Source: Gammaproteobacteria bacterium
GTDB lineage: Bacteria > Pseudomonadota > Gammaproteobacteria > Porifericomitales > Porifericomitaceae
Assembly (NCBI GenBank): GCA_028817255.1
Contig: JAPPQA010000188.1
Span: 1 to 12,476, forward strand
Direction: 5' to 3'
DNA: 12,476 bases
Shown: positions 6,571-12,476 of the stretch, in pieces
Position numbering within the stretch: the first letter of the stretch is position 1
How the letters are laid out: each line of letters starts with the position of its first letter
The notes under the pieces: generated by a model
What the model was told of the DNA's origin: nothing
The model's database searches: none
Seen by the model: only the letters and a program-made list of their open reading frames with translations
Translations under genes and position numbers: made by a program

Positions 6571-6609
6571 TCCGAAGCGTCCCGCAAAACCGCCCTCCGA
6601 AGCGTCCCG
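6571..6609 (+). repeat. 14-bp direct repeat flanking an 11-bp spacer, just before cca
   Basis: TCCGAAGCGTCCCG occurs at 6571-6584 and again at 6596-6609. The second copy ends exactly one base before the cca ATG, where a ribosome-binding site would be expected. The repeat itself contains no Shine-Dalgarno-like run. It is either a slippage product or a binding site. Confidence 0.85.
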
Positions 6610-7788
6610 ATGAAGATATACAAGGTAGGCGGCGCCGTGCGCGACCGGCTGCTGGGACGGCCGGGCAAGGACAGCGACTGGGTCGTGGTCGGCGCCGACC
6701 CGGAGCGGATGCTGGCCGCCGGTTTCCGCACTGTAGGGCGCGATTTCCCCGTCTTCCTGCATCCGAAAACCGGCGAGGAATACGCCCTGGCCCGCACCGA
6801 AAGGAAGACCGGTCCCGGCTACAAGGGCTTTCGCTTTCAGGCCGCCCCGGACATATCCCTGGAACAGGACCTGCGGCGGCGCGACCTCACGATCAACGCC
6901 ATGGCGGAGACCCCGGAAGGCGAACTCATAGACCCCTTCGGCGGCAGGGCGGACCTGCGCCAGGGCCTGTTGCGCCATGTCTCTCCCGCCTTTAGCGAAG
7001 ACCCGCTGCGAGCGCTGCGGGTGGCGCGCTTTGCCGCCTGCCTGAACTTTCGCGTCGCGGAAGAAACCCAGCGGCTGATGCGTAAAATCGGCGACTCGGG
7101 AGAACTGGCGGCCCTGATCCCCGAGCGCGTGTGGCGGGAGTGGGAGAAGGCTCTGGCAGAGCGCTGGCCGGCCCGCTTCTTCCGGGTACTGGAGCGCTGT
7201 GGCGCGCTGCACAAGCTGTTTCCCTCCTCCCTGGCCGCCGCCGCCGCGCTACAGGCGCTAGAGGCGGCCACGGCAGCCAGTGCCGAGACTGCGGTCCGCT
7301 ACGCGGCACACTTGGCGGCGGCGGGCGCCGGGGCGCCTGGCGGGGAAAACGACGGGCGCTGGGAGCAACAGACGGCAGAGCTGGCACGGCGGTACCGCGT
7401 CCCCAACGCCTACCGAGAGCTCGCTCGGATGGCGATCCGCTGCCGCTGCCTCCTGCGCGGCTCGGAATGGGAAGCCCCTGCCCTCCTGCAACTCCTGAAA
7501 GAAACGGACGCCTTCCGCCGCCCGGAGCGCTTTGCCTCTCTGCAAACGGCCCTGGCGGCGCAGGGCGGCGCAAGCGCAGGCAAGACGGGAAAGACGGCGC
7601 TGCGCCGCCTGGAGGCACTGAAAAAGGCGCGGCAGGCGGCGCAAGCGATAGACGTTGCCGCCCTCAGCGCCCAGGGGTTGGAGGGCGCCGCCCTGGGGCG
7701 CGCCCTGGACGCGCGGCGCCTGGAGGCGGTACGGGAAGCCCTGTCCGCCCGCCCCGGCGGCCAGCCAAACCCCGCACCGGGCATGTAA
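6610..7788 (+). CDS. cca: CCA-adding tRNA nucleotidyltransferase lacking a recognisable HD domain
   Basis: A 392-residue enzyme that builds or repairs the 3' CCA end of tRNAs. The N-terminal half closely follows E. coli Cca: GGAVRD (7-12), catalytic Asp21 and Asp23 in KDSDWVVVG, GRDFPVFLHP (43-52), EEYALARTERK (56-66), RRDLTINAMA (90-99), HVSPAF (123-128), DPLRALRVARFAA (131-143) and PERVW (171-175). In E. coli the C-terminal part is an HD phosphohydrolase domain with a CHDLGK motif and further histidines. The matching region here is Ala-rich (about 205-245, LAAAAALQAL... AAHLAAAGAG) and has none of these, so phosphatase and 2',3'-cyclic phosphodiesterase activities are probably absent. VPNAYRELARMAIRC (264-278) still aligns after it. 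The open frame extends upstream, but the ATG at 6610 gives the standard MKIYKVGGAVRD start; the 92-bp spacer holds a direct repeat and no clear ribosome-binding site. Confidence 0.94.
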   Translation: MKIYKVGGAVRDRLLGRPGKDSDWVVVGADPERMLAAGFRTVGRDFPVFLHPKTGEEYALARTERKTGPGYKGFRFQAAPDISLEQDLRRRDLTINAMAETPEGELIDPFGGRADLRQGLLRHVSPAFSEDPLRALRVARFAACLNFRVAEETQRLMRKIGDSGELAALIPERVWREWEKALAERWPARFFRVLERCGALHKLFPSSLAAAAALQALEAATAASAETAVRYAAHLAAAGAGAPGGENDGRWEQQTAELARRYRVPNAYRELARMAIRCRCLLRGSEWEAPALLQLLKETDAFRRPERFASLQTALAAQGGASAGKTGKTALRRLEALKKARQAAQAIDVAALSAQGLEGAALGRALDARRLEAVREALSARPGGQPNPAPGM

Positions 7789-7923
7789 CCGGCGGTCTCG
7801 TACACCAGTCCTGCGCCGATTGCTGCACTGCAGCTTGCATTAGCGTTTCGGTTGCGCTTAGAGTTGCACTCGACTAGAGGGTCAAGGCGAGCCCCTTAAT
7901 AAGAAAACAGGAATGGAGTTCCC

Positions 7924-8796
7924 ATGACCCCTAATCGGTTCGACTACCACGCCCCTTCCACCGTAGCCCAGGCTCTGGAGCTGCTGGCCGAGCACGACGA
8001 GGCGAAGATTCTGGCGGGCGGTCACAGCCTGTTGCCCATGATGAAGCTTCGCTTTGCCGAGCCCGCTCATCTCATTGATATCAACGGCATCGCCGCGCTG
8101 AAGGGGATTCGCGCAGAAGGCGACAAAATCCATATCGGCGCGATGACTACGGAAAACGAATTAATCGCCTCGCCGCTGCTGCAACAAAAATGCCCGCTGA
8201 TACCGGAGGCGGCCCGGTTAATCGGAGACCCGCAGGTACGCAATCGCGGCACCATCGGCGGGGATATCGCCAACGGAGACCCGGCCAACGACCATCCCGC
8301 CGTTATGATGGCGCTGGATGCGAACTTTACGATACAGGGCGCCGACGGCGAGCGGGTCGTGCCCGCCACCGACTTCTTTTTGGGAATTTACTCGACCGAA
8401 CTAGGCGAGCGCGAAATTCTCAAGGAAATTCAGGTTCCCGTTTTGCCCGCGGGCAGCGGCTGCGCCTACAGCAAACTCAAACGCAAGACAGGAGACTATG
8501 CCACCGCGGCGACCGCCGTCGTGCTCTCGCTCGACGGCGACACCTGCGCCAGCATCGCGATCGCGATGACCAATGTCGGGCCGACAGCCCTCAGGGCCAG
8601 AGACGCCGAGGCATTGCTGGCCGGCAAGACCGTTGACGATGCGTTGCTCGGGCAGGCCGCGGAGAAAGCGATGGCAGTATGCGATCCAACCGAGGACCTG
8701 CGGGGCGACATCGAATACAAAACTCATATGGCCGGCGAAATGACGCGGCGCGCGATCCGTGCTGCATTGGACCGGGCAAAGGAGGGCAGAGCGTGA
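7924..8796 (+). CDS. coxM: Aerobic carbon monoxide dehydrogenase, FAD-binding medium subunit
   Basis: A 290-residue flavoprotein subunit of the molybdenum CO dehydrogenase. It accepts electrons from the iron-sulfur subunit and passes them to the respiratory chain. FAD contacts are AGGHSLLPMMKLR (31-43) and TIGG (110-113) leading into DIANGDPANDHPA. The family signature KLKRKTGDYATAATAVVLS (184-202) matches CoxM of Oligotropha carboxidovorans closely as I recall it. The Asn usual after TIGG is Asp114 here. The length is normal. GGAG (7915-7918) lies 5 nt before the ATG, with AGGA just upstream. It is the first gene of the coxM-coxS-coxL order diagnostic of form I enzymes, and its stop overlaps the coxS GTG by GTGA. 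A 135-bp gap separates it from cca, so the cluster's promoter should lie there. Confidence 0.95.
   Translation: MTPNRFDYHAPSTVAQALELLAEHDEAKILAGGHSLLPMMKLRFAEPAHLIDINGIAALKGIRAEGDKIHIGAMTTENELIASPLLQQKCPLIPEAARLIGDPQVRNRGTIGGDIANGDPANDHPAVMMALDANFTIQGADGERVVPATDFFLGIYSTELGEREILKEIQVPVLPAGSGCAYSKLKRKTGDYATAATAVVLSLDGDTCASIAIAMTNVGPTALRARDAEALLAGKTVDDALLGQAAEKAMAVCDPTEDLRGDIEYKTHMAGEMTRRAIRAALDRAKEGRA
8778..8786 (+). promoter_or_regulatory. Strong ribosome binding site fixing the coxS GTG start
   Basis: AAAGGAGGG lies 6 nt before the GTG at 8793, inside the end of coxM. It selects that GTG over upstream in-frame starts that would give a non-homologous N-terminal extension. Confidence 0.85.
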
Positions 8797-9272
8797 AAAA
8801 GACGGCAATTTCCTTTCGCTTGAACGGCCAGCAGGTAGATGCGCTGGTGGAGCCTCGTGAATTACTGATCCATGTGTTGCGCGAGCAATTGGCGCAAACC
8901 GGCAGTCACATCGGTTGCGAAACGTCGCATTGCGGCGCCTGTACGGTGGACCTGAACGGCGATTCGGTGAAATCCTGTACCGTGCTCGCCGTGCAGGCGA
9001 ATGGCGGCGAAGTCATGACCGTCGAGGGCTTAACCGACAACGGCGAACTGCACCCGGTGCAGGAGGGCTTTATGCAAGAGCATGGCTTGCAGTGCGGTTT
9101 CTGCACCCCGGGCATGTTGATGCGCGCCTACCGTTTTCTCAAAGAACACCCCAACCCCACGGATGAGGAGATCCGTTTCGGCATGGCCGGCAACCTGTGC
9201 CGTTGCACCGGGTACCAGAATATCGTCAAGGCCGTGAAATACGCGGCCGACAAACTACAGGCCGCGCAGTGA
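8793..9272 (+). CDS. coxS: Aerobic carbon monoxide dehydrogenase, [2Fe-2S] small subunit
   Basis: A 159-residue iron-sulfur subunit that carries electrons from the Mo centre of CoxL to FAD on CoxM. All eight cluster ligands are present. Cys42, Cys47, Cys50 and Cys62 (GCETSHCGAC ... SC) bind the plant-ferredoxin-type cluster. Cys101, Cys104, Cys136 and Cys138 (CGFC and CRC) bind the second cluster in the helical domain. The length matches known CoxS proteins. The GTG start at 8793 is chosen because a strong Shine-Dalgarno site precedes it and the protein then begins KKTAISFRLNG, as in homologues. It overlaps the coxM stop by 4 bp (GTGA), so translation is likely coupled. The stop TGA overlaps the coxL ribosome-binding site. 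Confidence 0.96.
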   Translation: MKKTAISFRLNGQQVDALVEPRELLIHVLREQLAQTGSHIGCETSHCGACTVDLNGDSVKSCTVLAVQANGGEVMTVEGLTDNGELHPVQEGFMQEHGLQCGFCTPGMLMRAYRFLKEHPNPTDEEIRFGMAGNLCRCTGYQNIVKAVKYAADKLQAAQ

Positions 9273-9285
9273 GGAGTATGATCGC

Positions 9286-11691
9286 ATGAGCACATCCGCC
9301 GACAGCATCGAGCGCGAAGAGAAAATCCAGGGTATCGGCTGTTCGCGCAAGCGGAAGGAAGATCCGCGCTTTATTCAGGGCAAAGGCAACTACATAGACG
9401 ACATCAAAATGCCCGGCATGCTGTTTGCCGGCATCGTGCGCAGCCCTCATGCCCACGCCCGCATCAAGTCCATTAATAAAGACGAGGCGCTGGCGCTGCC
9501 AGGCGTGCATGCGGTATTGACCGCGGAGGATCTCAAGCCGCTCAAACTGCACTGGATGCCGACGCTCGCCGGCGACGTGCAGGCGGTGCTGGCCGACGAA
9601 AAAGTGCATTTCCAGATGCAGGAAGTGGCGGTGGTGATCGCCGACGACCGCTATATCGCCGCCGATGCGACGGACCGGGTCAAGGTCGAGTACGAGCCGT
9701 TGCCGGCGCTGGTCGATCCGCACAAAGCGATGGCCCCGGATGCGCCGGTATTGCGCGAAGACCTGGCGGGCAAAATGGACGGGGCCCATGGCAAGCGCCT
9801 GCACGACAACCATATCTTCACCTGGGAGGTCGGCGACAAAGCGGCCGCCGACCAGGCTTTCGAGCAGGCGGCAGTCACCGTCAAGCAGCAAATGTTTTAT
9901 CCCCGCGTGCATCCCTGCCCGATGGAAACCTGCGGCTGCGTGGCTTCCTTCGACAAGGTCAACGGCACGCTGACGGCATATATCACCTCGCAGGCGGCGC
10001 ACATCGTGCGCACCGTGGTGTCCATGTTGTCGGGCATTGCCGAAAGCAAAGTGCGGATTATTTCGCCCGACATCGGAGGCGGCTTCGGCAACAAGGTGCC
10101 CGTCTATCCGGGCTACGTCACCGCCATCGTGGCGTCTATCGTCCTGGGCCGCCCGGTCAAATGGATCGAGAGCCGCATAGAAAACCTGACCACAACCGGA
10201 TTCGCCCGCGATTACCACATGACCGGCGAATTGGCCGCCGACAAAGACGGCCGGATCAAGGCCCTGCGGGTCGGCGTCCTCGCCGATCACGGCGCATTCG
10301 ACTCCTGTGCCGACCCGTCAAAATTCCCCGCCGGTCTGTTTCACATCTGCACCGGTTCCTACGACATTCCCAATGCCTACGCAAGAGTGGACGGGGTATA
10401 TACCAACAAGGCGCCGGGGGGCGTGGCTTATCGCTGTTCCTTCCGCGTCACCGAAGCGGTGTACGCGATAGAGCGCATGATGGACGTGCTCGCGCAAAAG
10501 CTGAATATGGACAAGGCCGAAATCCGGCTGCGCAACTTCGTCAAACCGGAACAGTTCCCCTATACGACGGCGCTGGGGGCCAACCTCGACAGCGGCGACT
10601 ACCACAGCGCGCTGAACAAGGTGCTTGCTGCCGTGGATTACAAAGCCTTGCGCAAAGAGCAGGAGGCAAAAAGGGCGCAGGGGGAACTCATGGGTATCGG
10701 CATCGTGACCTTTACCGAGATCGTCGGCGCCGGCCCGAATAAATCCTGCGACATCCTCGGCGTCGGAATGTTCGACAGCGCCGAGATCCGCGTACACCCC
10801 ACGGGCAGCGTGATCGCGCGCATGGGCACGATCAACCAGGGGCAGGGCCATCAAACGACCTATGCGCAGATCATTGCCAGCGAACTCGGGATCTCTTCCG
10901 ACGACATCCAGATCGAAGAAGGAGACACCGATACGGCCCCCTACGGCCTGGGCACCTACGGTTCCAGAACCACGCCGGTGGGCGCTGCCGCAACCGCCGT
11001 GGCCGCTCGCAAGATTAAAGCCAAGGCCGCTAAAATCGCGGCCCACCTGCTTGAGGTCAGCGAGGACGACCTGGAGTGGGACGTGGACCGCTTCAAGGTC
11101 AAGGGTGTGCCCGGCCAGGAAAAGAGCATGAAGGAAATCGCCTGGGCCGCGTATAACAACCTTCCGGAAGGCATGAAACCGGGGCTGGAATCGGTGGATT
11201 ATTACGACCCGCCGGAATTTACATATCCGTTCGGCGCCTACCTGTGCGTAGTGGATATAGACCGGTTTTCCGGCGAGGCGAAGGTGCGCAGATTCTATGC
11301 GCTGGACGACTGCGGCACGCGCATCAACCCGATGATTATCGAGGGACAAGTTCATGGCGGTTTAACCGAGGGCTTTGCGGTCGCCATGGGACAGGAACTT
11401 TCATTCGACGAGGAAGGGAACATTCAGGGCAACAGCCTGATGGACTACTTCCTGCCGACGACGGTGGAAACGCCGTACTGGGAGACGGACTACACCGTGA
11501 CGCCGTCTCCGCACCACCCCCTGGGCGCCAAGGGGGTCGCCGAGTCTCCGCACGTAGGAAGTATCCCGACGTTTACCGCGGCGGTAGTGGATGCCTTTGC
11601 CCATCTTGGGGTCACGCATATGGACATGCCGCATTCCGCGTTTCGCGTGTGGAAACAATGTCACGAGTTGGGCCTGGACAAGCACAAATAA
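9286..11691 (+). CDS. coxL: Aerobic carbon monoxide dehydrogenase, molybdenum large subunit, form I
   Basis: An 801-residue catalytic subunit holding molybdopterin cytosine dinucleotide and a Mo-S-Cu centre, which oxidises CO with water to CO2. The form I active-site loop AYRCSFR is present at 381-387, with Cys384 as the copper ligand; the flanks APGGV and VTEAVYAIER also fit form I. Form II enzymes carry AYRGAGR there. Other cofactor motifs are GGGFGNK (264-270), QGQGHQTTYAQI (518-529) and GAKGVAESPHVG (747-758), in which Glu753 matches the active-site base. The length is close to the 809 residues of O. carboxidovorans CoxL. GAGGAG (9271-9276) lies 9 nt before the ATG and overlaps the coxS stop. 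With CoxM and CoxS it should form a dimer of heterotrimers on the cytoplasmic face of the membrane. Accessory genes for copper and sulfur insertion are not in the window. Confidence 0.97.
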   Translation: MSTSADSIEREEKIQGIGCSRKRKEDPRFIQGKGNYIDDIKMPGMLFAGIVRSPHAHARIKSINKDEALALPGVHAVLTAEDLKPLKLHWMPTLAGDVQAVLADEKVHFQMQEVAVVIADDRYIAADATDRVKVEYEPLPALVDPHKAMAPDAPVLREDLAGKMDGAHGKRLHDNHIFTWEVGDKAAADQAFEQAAVTVKQQMFYPRVHPCPMETCGCVASFDKVNGTLTAYITSQAAHIVRTVVSMLSGIAESKVRIISPDIGGGFGNKVPVYPGYVTAIVASIVLGRPVKWIESRIENLTTTGFARDYHMTGELAADKDGRIKALRVGVLADHGAFDSCADPSKFPAGLFHICTGSYDIPNAYARVDGVYTNKAPGGVAYRCSFRVTEAVYAIERMMDVLAQKLNMDKAEIRLRNFVKPEQFPYTTALGANLDSGDYHSALNKVLAAVDYKALRKEQEAKRAQGELMGIGIVTFTEIVGAGPNKSCDILGVGMFDSAEIRVHPTGSVIARMGTINQGQGHQTTYAQIIASELGISSDDIQIEEGDTDTAPYGLGTYGSRTTPVGAAATAVAARKIKAKAAKIAAHLLEVSEDDLEWDVDRFKVKGVPGQEKSMKEIAWAAYNNLPEGMKPGLESVDYYDPPEFTYPFGAYLCVVDIDRFSGEAKVRRFYALDDCGTRINPMIIEGQVHGGLTEGFAVAMGQELSFDEEGNIQGNSLMDYFLPTTVETPYWETDYTVTPSPHHPLGAKGVAESPHVGSIPTFTAAVVDAFAHLGVTHMDMPHSAFRVWKQCHELGLDKHK

Positions 11692-11692
11692 C

Positions 11693-11720
11693 CCGGCAAA
11701 CAAACCGGCAAACAAACCGA
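11693..11720 (+). repeat. 12-bp tandem duplication between coxL and the OmpW gene
   Basis: CCGGCAAACAAA occurs twice in succession (11693-11704 and 11705-11716), followed by a partial third copy (CCGA). It begins two bases after the coxL stop. No hairpin or terminator is evident in this 60-bp gap, so read-through into the next gene is plausible. Confidence 0.9.
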
Positions 11721-11737
11721 ATCGCGCATCAGCCTAT

Positions 11738-11743
11738 AAGGAG
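11738..11743 (+). promoter_or_regulatory. Ribosome binding site of the OmpW-family gene
   Basis: AAGGAG lies 8 nt before the ATG at 11752, which is good consensus spacing and supports this start and the full signal peptide. Confidence 0.75.
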
Positions 11744-11751
11744 AAAAGACT

Positions 11752-12450
11752 ATGAAAACCCCCAAACCCCGTTTCCAACCCGCGGCCCTGGCCGTTGCCG
11801 TGTTCGGCGCTTGCTTCGCTCCGCAGGCAGCGGCCTATGAAGCCGGCGATTGGATCGTGCGCGGCGGCTTTGCCGTGGTAACTCCGGACGTGAGCAATTC
11901 CACGTTGCGGTTCGATAACCCCGCGCTTAGAGCCGCACTGGGTTCGGAGAAAGTGGACATAAACGACAACGCGCAGCCGAGCTTGACCGTCACCTACATG
12001 TACAACCGCTACCTCGGGGTCGAATTGCTGGCCGCAACGCCCTTTAAACACAGCATTAGAGGCAAGGGCGCTTTAAGCGCCGCTTTAGGAAGCATTCCTC
12101 TCCCCAACAACATCGCGACAGTTACGCACCTGCCGCCCACGCTCAGCGTCGTGTACTACCCGCTCCAGGGCTTCAGTTTCCAGCCGTATGTAGGCGCGGG
12201 CGTGAACTACACCTTCTTCTTCAGCGAGGACTCCAATATAGGCGGCAAAGTGGATGTGGACAGCTCTGTAGGCGTGGCCCTGCAGGGAGGCTTCGACTAC
12301 CGGCTCAGCGACAGATGGCATGTCAACGCCTCCGTTCGCTGGATTGATATCGAGACCGATGCGACATTTACCGGAACTGCCCTGGGACTCAAGACCACCG
12401 TTGACATTGACCCCATCGTCTATAGCGTGATGCTGGGCTACACCTTCTAA
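11752..12450 (+). CDS. OmpW-family outer-membrane beta-barrel protein
   Basis: A 232-residue precursor with a clear Sec signal peptide: basic N-terminus, hydrophobic core at about 11-22, and cleavage probable after QAAA (28). The mature part opens with EAGDWIVRGGFAVVTP, the typical OmpW first strand. It continues with MYNRYLGVELLAATPFKH, LPPTLSVVYYP, FQPYVGAGVNYTFFF and YRLSDRWHVNASVRWIDIETDAT, all OmpW-like, and closes with VMLGYTF ending in Phe, the Bam recognition signature. OmpW proteins are eight-stranded barrels with a hydrophobic lateral channel, proposed to pass small hydrophobic molecules. The gene starts 60 bp after coxL in the same direction with no terminator seen, so cotranscription with the cox genes is possible. 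Whether it has any role in CO metabolism is unknown. Confidence 0.92.
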   Translation: MKTPKPRFQPAALAVAVFGACFAPQAAAYEAGDWIVRGGFAVVTPDVSNSTLRFDNPALRAALGSEKVDINDNAQPSLTVTYMYNRYLGVELLAATPFKHSIRGKGALSAALGSIPLPNNIATVTHLPPTLSVVYYPLQGFSFQPYVGAGVNYTFFFSEDSNIGGKVDVDSSVGVALQGGFDYRLSDRWHVNASVRWIDIETDATFTGTALGLKTTVDIDPIVYSVMLGYTF

Positions 12451-12476
12451 GCGTGGCAAATATCCGCCATTCCCGC

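Noticed and set aside
6181..6609. N-terminal extension of cca within its open frame
   Set aside because: The extension overlaps most of the C-terminal part of the SDR gene and is Pro/Arg-rich. The protein starting at 6610 matches the standard Cca N-terminus exactly.
7835..7863. Promoter-like pair TTGCAT / TTAGAG with 17-bp spacing upstream of coxM
   Set aside because: The -10 hexamer matches the consensus poorly, and several other TTGC words in the same gap would serve equally well, so no single promoter can be supported.
8679..8792. N-terminal extension of coxS within its open frame
   Set aside because: It overlaps coxM, has no homology to CoxS, and a strong ribosome-binding site points to the GTG at 8793.
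9226..10290. 354-residue open frame on the minus strand over coxL
   Set aside because: It lies opposite the conserved coxL sequence, has no recognisable domain and shows the His/Arg/Val-rich composition of an antisense shadow.

Overview
The window looks like part of the chromosome of a GC-rich bacterium, most likely a gammaproteobacterium. This rests on gene content and order: a YibN-type rhodanese gene beside gpsA, the slt / NDUFA9-like SDR / cca block, and an OmpW-family porin. No rRNA, tRNA, CRISPR array, integrase or insertion sequence was seen, so the species cannot be named.

Left part (1-3235). The last 35 codons of a DegT/DnrJ/EryC1-type aminotransferase run off the left edge on the plus strand. 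Facing it is a minus-strand set, read right to left: a small membrane-anchored coiled-coil protein built on a 21-bp tandem repeat, a YibN-like rhodanese, gpsA (glycerol-3-phosphate dehydrogenase) and a class 1B-type dihydroorotate dehydrogenase. The last two overlap by ATGA. In E. coli grxC and secB lie between yibN and gpsA; here they are absent. No pyrK is visible beside the pyrD gene.

Middle part (3436-7788). Plus-strand slt (periplasmic lytic transglycosylase), an atypical SDR and cca (CCA-adding enzyme) follow one another closely. The Cca nucleotidyltransferase core is intact, but the HD phosphohydrolase motifs of the long gammaproteobacterial enzyme are missing.

Right part (7924-12450). 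A coxM-coxS-coxL cluster encodes a form I aerobic carbon monoxide dehydrogenase: FAD subunit, double [2Fe-2S] subunit, and molybdenum subunit with the form I loop AYRCSFR. CO would be oxidised to CO2 on the Mo/Cu centre of CoxL, and electrons would pass through the CoxS clusters to FAD on CoxM and on to the respiratory chain. An OmpW-family outer-membrane beta-barrel gene follows after 60 bp. No cox accessory or maturation gene is present inside the window.

Several short perfect or near-perfect duplications (12 to 21 bp) recur across the window, in intergenic DNA, in gene starts and inside coding sequence. One duplicates the whole ribosome-binding site and start codon of the coiled-coil gene. 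I did not find a clearly undescribed multi-gene system. The most informative points are the form I CO dehydrogenase with an OmpW neighbour, the HD-less Cca, the PyrDB-like enzyme without PyrK, and the small repeat-based coiled-coil gene.
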